Assembly (NCBI GenBank): GCA_963681505.1
Contig: OY811973.1
Span: 9,162,763 to 9,226,762, forward strand
Direction of reading: 5' to 3'
DNA length: 64,000 nucleotides
DNA from: Eunapius fragilis
Taxonomy: Eukaryota > Porifera > Demospongiae > Spongillida > Spongillidae
Shown piece after piece: positions 22,001 through 31,823 of this stretch (position 1 is its first letter; each line of letters starts with the position of its first letter). The notes below the pieces were generated by a model, which did no database searches, was not told the origin of the DNA, and saw only the letters and a list, made by a program, of their open reading frames with translations. A program made the position numbers and the translations under genes.

Positions 22001-22489
22001 GCATGTGAACAGTCATGATCAGTATTGTTCCAGAAAAAAAGTCATTGATTACTAGCTTTGATAATATCATATAGAGATGTGATGCAGATTAAAATACACT
22101 CGACGTACCTAAACGTTTGCTGTTGCGATGACAATAACGGCCTTGATTACTAACAGTAGCATATAACGCAACTGTTTAGCACTGTTCTGTATCTTCGCAA
22201 TGCGTAGAGTCAAATTTAACGGACGGGATAAATCAATAGCGGCAGGACTCTTCTACGTGTATTGGGATTTTGAAGCGATTTAGACTTCCTGCAGGATGAT
22301 ATGTAAGTTGTGAACCCCTGGGGTAACGCCCTTTGTATGCACCGCACGGAGAGGACCTATAAACAAAAGGGACGAAACCAAATGTGCAATCTATACAAAA
22401 ATGGTGTCAGTGGTGTAATGTGCTACAGATAGCAAATCGCGGTAACATTAATTGTTCGGAAGTTATAGTGATTCAAACGGAGAGCATTT

Positions 22490-22722
22490 AAAATTATACA
22501 AGTAAAGAAAAACAATCTCTAACGAGAAAGTTGGTGGGATCCTATATTTAGCACTTCTTTTGGTTCTGTTACACTTACACGTGCTAAATATAGGATTTTT
22601 GTCTCATTACCCTTTTCTCAAAACCTTGTTCCCTTCCATTTAACACCACCATTGCCTCCAATTCCTATATCCCACCAACTTTCTCGTTAGAGAATGTGTT
22701 TCTTTACTTGTTTTCTCTATTT
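22490..22722. mobile_element. Foldback element F2
   Basis: It starts acaagtaaagaaaaacaa and ends tgtttctttacttg. Arms share the family core (gagaaagttggtggg / cccaccaactttctc) and the apex atttagcac ... gtgctaaatatagg. The two arms differ in length because part of the left arm is deleted, leaving an asymmetric hairpin. Confidence 0.7.
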
Positions 22723-22995
22723 TTTCATTATCATTTTTTTATGGATTATTAATACTGGCAAGTTGCCCCCCCCCCCCCCCCCCCTTCCCTTCGCTTTAAT
22801 TACCGTCACGAGCAGACGCCCGCTTTTGGTTGGGATCACGGTAAGGAACGCGGGAGAATTCTAACACATCGTCTCTTTGCCTTCTGGATCGATATGAACA
22901 AAGATATAAACTACCCGTTTCTTACTACGCGAGTTATAGGTCACCACTATCCCCATTATCGGTATGCTGTATATATTAGTCAGTCCTTATATATA

Positions 22996-23290
22996 CAAGT
23001 AAATAAAAACATTCTCTACGAGAAAGTTGGTGGGATATAGGATTTGATTATGACATTGGTGGTGTAAAAAGCAAGGAAACAAGGTCTTATCAGAAGGGAA
23101 AATGTCATAGCCCTATATTTAGCACACAAACAACACATGCCCTAGAAATGTGCTAAATATAGGACTATGACATTTTCCCTTCTGATAAGACCTTGTTTCC
23201 TTGCTTTTTGCACCGCCAATGTCATAATCAAATCCTATATCCCACCAACTTTCTCGTAGAGAATGTTTTTATTTACTTGTTTTCTTAATT
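22996..23290. mobile_element. Foldback element F3, long near-perfect hairpin
   Basis: Arms of about 130-140 bases (acaagtaaataaaaacattc ... tatttagcac and the reverse complement) are almost identical, with a loop of about 25 bases. This is the most complete copy of the family. It is non-coding. Transcription would give a long double-stranded hairpin. Confidence 0.8.
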
Positions 23291-23457
23291 TTTTTTTCAT
23301 ACCCAAGTAACCCAATGACTGTTGTATGGCTGCTTCTCCCTTTTCATTTCTTTCAATCCAGATATACTTAAATAGGGACAAGTTCTCTGGACGATTCACT
23401 CCACTACTCGTCAACATGATCATGACAAGTCACTACTAGGATATGATGTTTCCCCAG

Positions 23458-23577
23458 ACCCAATGTTTCACAGGCGATTGCGTAGTCTCGTACCCAGACA
23501 TTTATACCATTATACGTCTGGGTACGAGACTAACCACTACGCTGACATATCCTGCAAAATAGTTGGGTCTGGGGACG
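23458..23577. repeat. Nested hairpin, MITE-like
   Basis: Outer arms TCCCCAGACCCAA / TTGGGTCTGGGGA enclose a nearly perfect inner stem built from TAGTCTCGTACCCAGAC and its reverse complement around 23490-23533. Confidence 0.65.
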
Positions 23578-23586
23578 TGATGATCT

Positions 23587-23802
23587 AGTCTGGGGACCCT
23601 AGCATGATGTGTGGAGAAGCTATAGAGGCGCCGATCGTCCCGGGTTCAGAGATGCTAGCGCTCATGGTGTGACAGCTTGTCTTCTACACGTACAGATTAG
23701 TGTGATTTGGTGTTGATTCGGTTCACGTGAGAGTGCGCGTTCTAACCAAGTTTGGTATACGCGTGGTTCCAGACCCTACATCATGCTAGGGTCCCCAGAC
23801 TA
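23587..23802. mobile_element. MITE with 25-bp perfect TIRs
   Basis: Bases 23587-23611 and 23778-23802 are exact reverse complements over 25 bases, starting TAGTCTGGGGACCC. The element is 216 bp, non-coding, and begins and ends with TA, as expected from a TA target. Its ends share CCCCAGAC with the neighbouring hairpin, so the two may be related. Confidence 0.75.
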
Positions 23803-23926
23803 CCCGACGGTATCATTGATGTGATGTGGAGAAGCTGGTTCGCCCACCTGTCATCCTGTCATCCCCGTTTATCTTTAGATACCGTAATTAAATTATACAA
23901 GACATAGGAGGCTGATAGTCGATTGT

Positions 23927-24308
23927 TTATCAAAGTATTATATTATATAAAAGCGAGTCCTCCAGCCGATTCTGAAGCTATTGGTGAAATTTTCATCGCT
24001 TAGAAATGTTCCTGTCCTGAGTTATGCGTTGCCAAGAAGAAGGAGGAGAAGAAGAAGAATAAGAAGACGACCCGCCCCTTGTTCCGAGACTGGGTACGAG
24101 GACGGGCAGTACACTCTTGTTCTCAACAACCACGCGGTTCAGCGACATGAAACAAAAACGAAACTACTCATTTTTGACTTCTAGATCGATTGCTAAAACA
24201 AGCTACACGATCCGATCGTCGGGAATGTTGTTACAGACGGGTCGCGTTTTTTTAATGACATTCATAGTCGGGGTCAAATTCTATATGGAAGTTTCTAACG
24301 AAACTTCC
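23927..24308 (+). repeat. Dispersed repeat with terminal hairpin, copy A
   Basis: Collinear with 33789-34132 and 60147-60481. Shared blocks are GAAGC.ATTGGTG, GTTCCTGTC..GAGTTAT, a GAAGAAG-rich tract ending in ACGAC, and TTAATGACATTCAT. The 3' end is a stem-loop after TATAT: stem GGAAGTTTC (24287-24295), loop TAAC, stem GAAACTTCC. Short frames within are interrupted and probably not coding. It sits directly before ARF exon 3, so it may have inserted in an intron of that gene. Confidence 0.7.
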
Positions 24309-24347
24309 GATGATGTTGATATGTCATGATATTATATTAAACGACAG

Positions 24348-25008
24348 GATACATTGTAGAATCCATCGACTACAAAAACGTCCATTGGACGACGTGGGAT
24401 GTTGGTGGAAGGGACAAAATAGTAAGTAGCCATGTTAAATGGTTCTGGCCAGCTCCTAACACACCTCTTAACACAGCGCCCTCTTTCGAGGCATTACTAC
24501 CAGAACACGGACGTCTTTATCTTCATGGTCGACAGTAATGATCGCGACCGAATATCAGAGAGCCAGGACGAACTACAGAGGGCCATGGAAGAAAATGAAC
24601 TGAAAGATAGCATTTTGCTCGTTCTCGCTAACAAGCAAGACCTGCCGAATGCAATGAGTGTCCAAGAGATTACCGAAAAGCTTGGGTTGAACAACCTGAA
24701 AGACAGATTATGGCGTAAGGGCTTATGCATATCACCGCGTGGCAAGATGGATGCTGTTTTTATTTTCGGTCATTATATCAACAACAGACATTCAAAGCTC
24801 ATGTGCCACAAATGGAGATGGTCTGTACGAAGGACTTGAGTGGGTGCAGGACACACTATCGAAGAGAGAGGTGAAGAAAACACTAACACAGCCCCTCACA
24901 GAGACTGTAAAGTCTGCCTCAGGCACTACATCCAAACCAAGCCTACTGTCCACTTGGGTGTCATCTATTGGTGGTTATCTTCAGGGCAAAACTGCGATCA
25001 CTGCATGA
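24348..25008 (+). pseudogene. ARF-family GTPase, exons 3-5 only (copy 1)
   Basis: Three collinear exons with consistent GT-AG junctions and phases: 24348-24421 (YIVESIDYKNVHWTTWDVGG, the switch II / G3 segment), 24477-24714 ([20 protein letters not shown] ... [11 protein letters not shown], with the guanine-specifying NKQD) and 24788-25008 ([19 protein letters not shown]). ARF proteins are small GTPases of membrane traffic. The first two exons, with N-terminal helix and P-loop, were not found upstream, where a dispersed repeat lies. The protein would carry about 45 residues beyond the normal ARF C-terminus ([20 protein letters not shown]...). A trp in the usual RPLWRHY is Ser. It is probably a truncated gene unless 5' exons lie farther away. 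Confidence 0.65.
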
Positions 25009-26122
25009 CCTCTGTGTACACATCTGCCTGTTCTTAAAAGAATGCATGCATGTGTTTCCATCAGTTTCATGTTCTAAGAATATAACATGATTGAGGGGGG
25101 GGGGGGGGGGGGATACTTTGTGGTCTGAAGACCTTTCCTTCAGCCCGTGTCGGCAAAGCAGTTTCCATGTTGACATTACAAAGTCCAACATACATTTGCT
25201 GCATGCAATAACATGGAACAGATATATGACACTTGAAGAAGATGATACATTTCATGCAAAAAGAGAAAACTGAAGTGCCTAGTATATAGAAGTAGCAAGA
25301 CCTATATTTGCACTTGACAAGCGAGAATCTCTATAGCAATGTTATTCACATTCAAATAGCATTTTTCTAATGTATAACCTCATCATGCATGTGCCTACTC
25401 ATGCATGTGTATATTATGTAGTGTCGCCACGGTATGACACCAGGCCTGCATGTTCTCCAGGGAGCTAGTATAAGGAGTCAAACAAAATCATGTCACAGCT
25501 TTTCAATGTGTTATGTAATATTATATAGCTACTGCTGAGAATTCCAATCATATCCTCCAAAAGGAAGTGAACTAACTTGGATAACGAAGAAGTTGTGCTA
25601 ATGGATGCAGGAGCAGCAACAGCATGCAATCTCACCTCAGTGATGAAATATAGGAACTTGGTATATGTACCTGTAAAATCAGTAATCAGGGCACCAGTTA
25701 TTATTTTTCACAGATCAGTCTAATCACAGAGTTTTCACAAAGAGTTTGCAGCTGAAACAAAATAGTCAAGAGATTGTTAGAGAAGCATAAGAAATGGATG
25801 CATCCTGGCAGTTTGTGATCTGACTCGAATTGATGGCGAGTGTGCTGACAGCTGTATGACTGATGCAGGGCAAAATTCAAAGGCTAAAAGGTATTGCAAT
25901 ACACATTCTACACTGGAAGCGAGAAAACCACCATCAAAGTGATTTACACTCAGCCGTTTATTTTAGCAAGTAACCGCCATCTTGGAAATCGCCATATTCA
26001 GGGGGCTTATTATCTGTCCACTACCAAGGGGGGGGGGGGGGGGTCTATAGCCCCTCCACTTTTAAGCAGGTGCGGGCTAAGCCCTCACAGTTTTTATAAT
26101 GGGACGTGAATGTTAAAACGTA
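25009..26122. other. No supportable gene
   Basis: About 1.1 kb with two poly-G runs (25097-25112 and about 26029-26042). Neither strand has a convincing open frame. Confidence 0.4.
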
Positions 26123-26403
26123 TATTTGGGTGTTAAAAAAATTAAGGAAACAAGTAAACAAAAACATTCTCACTGAGAAAGTTGGTGGGATATAGGTTTT
26201 GCAGGCAAATAGTATACTGATGTAAAAAGCAAGGAAACAAGTTTTATCAGAAGGGAAAATGTAATAGTCCTATATTTAGCACACTTCGACTAAGGCATAT
26301 GCTGTTTCTGTGCTAAATATAGGACTACTAGCTTGCACCCGTGAAAAATCACGGGATGATTTGATGTACATGCATGTTATAGAACATTAGAAAAAATATG
26401 AAT

Positions 26404-27427
26404 TTATAGCAACAGTTGTCTGATTACCACATTTTTCGTAAAATATCTGTGTGTATCGTTCGGCAACATTCGTCCTTGTTCTGGATTGTCTCTAATATAA
26501 ACCTTAACGTGCTCGTGATGTCTACATCGAGTTAGGGCAACATATAATTGCCCGTGTCCAAAAACTGGTTCCGGTAGGTAAACACCCACTTTTTCAAAGG
26601 ATTGTCCTTGAGCTTTATTGATTGTGAGAACAAATGCCAAAATCACCGGAAACTGATGCCTTTGCATTTTGAATGGTAGGCTTGACTCACTGGGCTCTAA
26701 CCTAAGTCTCGGAATGAATACTCTCTCACCCTTTTTACTTCCAGTAAAAATCTCTGCATCTATGAAGTTACTTTGAAGACCTCGTACCACAAGTCTTGTT
26801 CCATTCAATAAGCCATTCTTGGGATCTAGATTTCTCAACAACATGATAAACGCCCCAACCTTTAGTTTTGATATATGAGGTGGTAATCCCGAAGGACATA
26901 GCTCATTTAGGAACTCGACTGGAAAGTCAATTGTATCATTTATGTCCTCCGTAACAATACTATCAACGCTGCGGTACTCTCGAATGTCGCTTTCAAGGAG
27001 TCTCAAAATTTGGTAGTTTAAATCAGTGGCGTTTGTGTTTTTAGGTGTCAAAATGACTTTTTTTTGAGACTTCAAGGATTTCATCAGCAGTGGTAGTTGA
27101 AATTTTCTCTCCAAAAACACTCGCAACTAAATCGGTGTTTTCAACCAAGTGAGCAGGTAGTTCAATAAGATCTCGGCTTAAATTGGAGAGATCGTTGCTT
27201 AGGTCACCATTACCAACTTGAAGGACCCAGTCATTGAACGTAGTTTGTCCTGCAGTTCTCATGTTCGAGATAAGACTCCTTTTCTTCACATATTGCCAGA
27301 GTGGTGAACTTTTAATGCAAACCTCAAGGATATCCGTGGGGGTGCCGTGTGGAACAATGTTGGATGTCTGACGAAAATCACCACCAAGCATAAATGTTTT
27401 GCCACCAAATGGTCTGTCATCGTTCAT
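26404..27427 (-). pseudogene. Helitron helicase C-terminal part, frameshifted
   Basis: Two overlapping minus frames carry the Pif1-type helicase tail. The first (27427-27041) starts MNDDRPFGGKTFMLGGDFRQ (motif III region) and ends in LEVSKKSHFDT. The second (from about 27060 to 26404) continues VILTPKNTNATDLN, then FVLTINKAQGQSFEKVGVYL and YVALTRC (motifs V-VI). The break is at a run of eight A on the coding strand near 27060, one base longer than the frame needs. The Walker A and B segments that normally lie between Rep and motif III are absent, removed by an internal deletion at about 27427-27449. The copy cannot unwind DNA by itself. Confidence 0.8.
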
Positions 27428-27448
27428 GATTTCTTTTAGGAGTTTAAT

Positions 27449-30400
27449 TTAATTTAATCGCTCTTCATCTCTTGGACTCACTGAATACATCCTTGGTATT
27501 ACATTGTCTCCTGCTCGTTTTCTAAGTTTCCAGTCTGTAGTTCCTTGATCGAAGACATAATGGTGAGGAATTTCGGTGTAAAGATACTGACGCGCGTTTT
27601 CATCCAAACGATTTAGTTTGAACAAAGCTGTCAAATGGGTCTGACGATCATGAGCTCGAGATACAGCTGTTTCTTCGTCACCTTCTTGAAAGTAGACCAA
27701 CTGTTCATCAGGCAAATGTATAGCGAGACGAATAACAGCATGTGATCTTTCATGCATGGAGTTCTCCAAAAGCCTCCACATTGCTTCAGGAGCGCTCACG
27801 TATCGAGCATCAAGGTACTGTTTGATCTCATCATGGATGATGTTGTCATGTCCTTCTTGAAATACAACCTTTGCACAATCATAGCCTTTGTAAATGTATT
27901 TGAAGATGTACTTTATGGCGTGTACAGATTGGCATGCTTCAGCGTTGATGTGACAATTGTATCGCATGGTGAGGAATTTATTGTACGGGACGACAAAACG
28001 ATTGTCAACCGTAAATTGACCAACATGGGCTTCAACGCCTGGCCTTCTGCGATAAAGGGGATAACCATTGACTTCAACGATTGTTTGCAGTTGGAATGGT
28101 TTGGGAAAATTCTTTGTGCATATGTTATTTTCCATGCAAGGGCTTCTCGGATTCAAAATACCACAAGGACCGTGAATCATTGTTCTCAAAACGGTTTCAT
28201 GTAACTTTGGTTCTTGACGTGGATCCGGAATTTCAGCGCAGACGTACCGATCAATCTTATCAGCTGTATCAATTTTGTTTTCGTTTGTGAGAATGAACAG
28301 CATATGAGCATGTGGTAAACCACGTTTTTGAAATTCAATTGTATAGACGTATGCTCGAACGGCTCCAAATACTTTATTCTTCGTCATGTCTTTGATGAAA
28401 GATTTAAGTTTCAAACTAAACACTCTTACCACCAAATCAGGCCGGTCGCAGGCTTGTTGACCAGGAAATAAGTTCATTTGTATTTCTGGCCAATAAGGAT
28501 TGCAGGTCATTGTAATAAAGAGATCTGGTTTGCCATACTTCGCAACAATTGCCATAGCATCATGATATTTCTCTCTCATATTGCGCGGAGAGCCTTGAAA
28601 TGAGCTTGGGAGAATAACTGCTCGACCGACGTTAACACCTCTCTCAACGGCAATGTTGTTTAGGTGGTCCATTAAGCCACGGTACTGTTCCACACGAAGT
28701 CTTCTTTGCTGGTGACTCACAAAGCTGAGATTATGTGCTTCCACTTGTGCATATGAATCGACAGCCCACTGTTGAAAAAGCTTTCCTCCATTTAGAATGG
28801 GATTGAAGCGGTTAATTCTAACTGCTGTTTGAGCGATCTTCCACTGTAGCATGGTGACACGTATTCGTCGTCTTTGAGGACGGTTCTGCAAATTGATGGG
28901 GATATCTGGTTGCCATCCAGGTTCACCATATGGGTAAAACAAAACATATGTCATTGGATCTAGATGAGGGCTGAGAATGTTCAACGTGATAAGAGGGCGA
29001 GCAGGATCTCTTGGATAAACTCTGAAGTCCCTTTCGAACGGAGGAGCTCCATCAGCAGATCTGAAAATCATAGCAATTTCGTCGACAGTTGGGAGATTGT
29101 ATCTTTTCCGATCTACGTTTCTATCTCTTGAGAAAGCCATACTGACTGTAGGGACTGACCGACCTTCTTCTACTGCTAGGGTTTCTTCGTGAATTTCTAC
29201 TTCACGCAACGTCTTATACGCTTTTGCATAGACATTGACCTGCCGAATTAATTGATCCAAGCTGCGAAGGATCCTAACATCGAGGTTTTGATTAGACGGG
29301 TGTTGGAGTCGTAAGTCATTTGCCATACTGGAATCAATAACGTACATTTGTGCGTATTGTCTTACACCATCAACTGGATGCATGTGAGAAGTACGGTGAT
29401 AAACTTGACCATGAATCTTGAAGCAGTACGGGCCATATCCAGCAACATGATCTACCTGAGCTCCCATTGAGGCAAACGATAAAGTAGAGTTGAACGAGCG
29501 AATGTTTATTTTGAAGTTGGAGAAGTCTGGATGATTTGGATTGCTAAGTAACTCTTTCAGAAGTGGAGGGAACTCGCGATGCGCTTCATTCTCATCGTCC
29601 AAGAGAACAGTTCCTTTGTGACAGCAATAATTGAATGTGTTGTCAGATGATTTTTCTTCAGCAAAATTAAGAGAATGACAAAATTGGCACTCCACATTCA
29701 TCAGGCCGCAGTTGTGAATCTCCACTCTGTTCTCGTCGAAGTTGTCATGATGATAAACTTCAAGTAATCTGTTGGAAAGTTGACGATATACACGCGTTCG
29801 TTGTGCTTCTTCAGCCCTACGTTCAATGGCTTCATCTTCGGTCTCTAGCTGTGTTTGTACTTGACGAAATTCACGTAGCCGTTGTGCTTCTTCAGCCCGA
29901 CGTTGAACGGTTTCGTCTTCGGTCTCTTGCTGCGATTGTTCTTGACGAAATTCACGAAGGCGATGTGCTTCTTCAGCCCGACGTTCAATGGTTTCGTCTT
30001 CGGTCTCGTGGTGTGTTTGCATTTGGCGACAATTTTTTTTTCGTTTTGCTTCTTCAGCCCTACGTTCAATGGTTTCGTCTTCGGTCTCTAGGTGTGTTTG
30101 TACTTGACGAAATTCACGTAGCCGTTGTGCTTCTTCAGCCCGACGTTGAACGGTTTCGTCTTCGGTCTCTTGCTGCGATTGTTCTTGACGAAATTCACGA
30201 AGGCGATGTGCTTCTTCAGCCCGACGTTCAATGGTTTCGTCTTCGGTCTCATGGTGTGTTTGCATTTGACGACAATTTTTTTTTCGTTGTGCTTCTTCAG
30301 CCCTACGTTCAATGCCTTCATCTTCGGTCTCTAGCTGTGTTTGAACTTGACGAAATTCACGTAGCCGTTGTGCTTCTTCAGCCCGACGTTGAACGGTTTC

Positions 30401-30691
30401 GTCTTCGGTCTCTTGCTGCGATTGTACTTGACGAAATTCACGAAGGCGATGTGCTTCTTCAGCCCGACGTTGAATAGTTTCGTCTTCAGTCTCCTGCTTC
30501 CGTCGAAATTTTCGCTTTCGTTGTGCTTCTCTAGCCCGATGAATGGATTCGTCTTCAGTTGGTTGTACTGGACGACTATCTTTAGTATGACGCGGCTGGT
30601 TCGCTGCCTCACCTATATGTTTTTCACGCTGCTGTTTCCTATAATTTCGCATATATTCTGCTCGCCTTGCTCTCTTTTCGTTGGAATTCAT
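27449..30691 (-). CDS. Helitron Rep (HUH endonuclease) protein, helicase-less
   Basis: A long minus frame; the likely start is MNSNEKRARRAEYMRNYRKQ at 30691, although an in-frame ATG exists at 30790. Residues about 70-310 are repeats of about 27 residues (ETEDETIQRRAEEAHRLREF). A Cys cluster follows (VECQFCHSLNF ... YCCHKG). The Helitron N-terminal domain includes YAQVEAHNLSFVSHQQRRLR. The Rep domain has the HUH motif in KRGLPHAHMLFIL and the tyrosine motif in AIKYIFKYIYKGYDC. The frame ends at RDEERLN, just before the deleted helicase part. Rep nicks and rejoins single strands during rolling-circle transposition in the nucleus. The Rep part looks intact, but the protein lacks its helicase. 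Confidence 0.8.
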   Translation of the reverse strand: MNSNEKRARRAEYMRNYRKQQREKHIGEAANQPRHTKDSRPVQPTEDESIHRAREAQRKRKFRRKQETEDETIQRRAEEAHRLREFRQVQSQQETEDETVQRRAEEAQRLREFRQVQTQLETEDEGIERRAEEAQRKKNCRQMQTHHETEDETIERRAEEAHRLREFRQEQSQQETEDETVQRRAEEAQRLREFRQVQTHLETEDETIERRAEEAKRKKNCRQMQTHHETEDETIERRAEEAHRLREFRQEQSQQETEDETVQRRAEEAQRLREFRQVQTQLETEDEAIERRAEEAQRTRVYRQLSNRLLEVYHHDNFDENRVEIHNCGLMNVECQFCHSLNFAEEKSSDNTFNYCCHKGTVLLDDENEAHREFPPLLKELLSNPNHPDFSNFKINIRSFNSTLSFASMGAQVDHVAGYGPYCFKIHGQVYHRTSHMHPVDGVRQYAQMYVIDSSMANDLRLQHPSNQNLDVRILRSLDQLIRQVNVYAKAYKTLREVEIHEETLAVEEGRSVPTVSMAFSRDRNVDRKRYNLPTVDEIAMIFRSADGAPPFERDFRVYPRDPARPLITLNILSPHLDPMTYVLFYPYGEPGWQPDIPINLQNRPQRRRIRVTMLQWKIAQTAVRINRFNPILNGGKLFQQWAVDSYAQVEAHNLSFVSHQQRRLRVEQYRGLMDHLNNIAVERGVNVGRAVILPSSFQGSPRNMREKYHDAMAIVAKYGKPDLFITMTCNPYWPEIQMNLFPGQQACDRPDLVVRVFSLKLKSFIKDMTKNKVFGAVRAYVYTIEFQKRGLPHAHMLFILTNENKIDTADKIDRYVCAEIPDPRQEPKLHETVLRTMIHGPCGILNPRSPCMENNICTKNFPKPFQLQTIVEVNGYPLYRRRPGVEAHVGQFTVDNRFVVPYNKFLTMRYNCHINAEACQSVHAIKYIFKYIYKGYDCAKVVFQEGHDNIIHDEIKQYLDARYVSAPEAMWRLLENSMHERSHAVIRLAIHLPDEQLVYFQEGDEETAVSRAHDRQTHLTALFKLNRLDENARQYLYTEIPHHYVFDQGTTDWKLRKRAGDNVIPRMYSVSPRDEERLN
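29770..30480 (-). repeat. Tandem coding repeat in the Helitron Rep N-terminus
   Basis: About nine units of roughly 78-81 bp encode ETEDETxxRRAEEAxRxREFRQxQ. Higher-order identity is visible: three units form a block that recurs. The result is a charged, probably alpha-helical tract. Confidence 0.8.
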
Positions 30692-30791
30692 CCCTGCAAT
30701 GTAAAGGTTCGATTCCCACTGGACTTGACAATGTCCTGTTAATAGTGCTAATTGACGCGAATGCACATTTAAATAGTCTTTAACATGCATG

Positions 30792-31670
30792 CCTGTGCTA
30801 CATCACCCAGTCACGTTCGTTGACTGTTTTACGAAGAGGTCCGTGCATTTGGATCACTCTTTGTATTCTCCTGTGGCGTCCCGCCAAGAGCACATAATAT
30901 TCTATGGTTACGTCAGTGTGATATAATAAATACAATGGGTTCCCATACCATTAAAATAAGTGCAACCTTCCCCGTAACACAAATAGTTCATGGATAGTAG
31001 TAACTACATGTTCTAGGCCTGTACAATTAGACTTGAGAGTGAACCACAATAGCGTTGTTTTAAGTTTTTTGGCAAGCACGGTTGCTTAGTACGCGTTGCT
31101 ATGTACTTTTGTGTGGAATGTCCTATAGCTAGTAAAGTATCAAACCTACAAATGTAGGCGCTAGACGGAGTTTATAAATCGGTACGTGAAAAATCACGGA
31201 CTGATTATTCGTCTCGCTATTCATTTGCCAGATGAACAGTTGGTCTACCTCCTAGTTCCTCTTTTTTGTTTTACCCAATGTTGCATATACAATCTACCAC
31301 CTGTTCTAACATACGGTTACTACGCAACCTCTATAACATGCCCGCGCAATTTCAGATAGTAACTATACATGTTCTCGGCCTGTACGATGAGACTTGAGAG
31401 TGAACCACAATAGCGTTGCATTTATTGTTTCGGCACTTATGCAGTTCCCCTGCCCCCACTTTGAATTCAAGAAATATTGAAAGAAATTTAGATATTAAAT
31501 GTGAAATGGAAACCAGCTGTCATTGCGACCGCCTATTGTGTGGGAGGTGGTCGTTCCTATTGGTAGCTAGGTACGCGTACATACCTAGCAACCAATAGGC
31601 GCGAGGCTGAGTATATAAATGAGTTACGCGGACGTACGTACGGACGTACGATGGAAATTATAGTATTAGA
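30792..31670 (-). other. Helitron 5' non-coding region
   Basis: Non-coding 5' end of the Helitron with internal repetition: about 60 bases near 30998-31058 recur at 31355-31415 (ctgtac.a.gagacttgagagtgaacc). A 40-base stretch at about 31206-31245 matches, in inverted orientation, the Rep coding stretch at about 27690-27735, next to a second copy of the terminal hairpin (cgtgaaaaatcacgg). Confidence 0.6.
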
Positions 31671-31823
31671 TTACATTTTCCCTTCTGATAAAACTTGTTT
31701 CCTTGCTTTTTACACCAGTATACTATTTGCCTGCAAAATCTATATCCCACCAACTTTCTCAGTGAGAATGTTTTTGTTTACTTGTTTCCTTAATTTTTTT
31801 AACACCCAAATAGGTACTTTTGC

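Larger units (their letters stand above)
26328..31670 (-). mobile_element. Helitron with both ends resolved
   Basis: Read on the minus strand it begins TCTAATACTATAATTTCC (31670 downwards) and ends with hairpin CCCGTGATTTTTCACGGG, then TGCAAG and CTAG (26331-26328). These are the canonical 5'-TC and 3' hairpin plus CTRR of Helitrons. The flanks are A and T, the standard AT target without duplication. The 5,343-bp element holds a Rep frame and a broken helicase frame. It inserted in foldback element F4, which supplies an independent check of the boundaries. Confidence 0.9.
26123..31812. mobile_element. Foldback element F4, split by a Helitron
   Basis: Left part 26123-26327 and right part 31671-31812 are the arms of a foldback element: outer ends TATTTGGGTG / CACCCAAATA, then ttaaggaaacaagtaaac, gagaaagttggtggg and aaaaagcaaggaaacaag, with reverse complements on the right. 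Joining the edges restores the expected apex-side sequence ggactattacattttccc, which the left arm also contains in reverse. Confidence 0.8.

Noticed and set aside
22938-22968. Possible relic of ARF exon 2 (caccactatccccattatcgg followed by gtatg)
   Set aside because: Only about 25 bases match, with no P-loop sequence before it; this could be chance.
29803-30477. 224-codon plus-strand frame and several companions
   Set aside because: Antisense of the Helitron Rep coding repeats.
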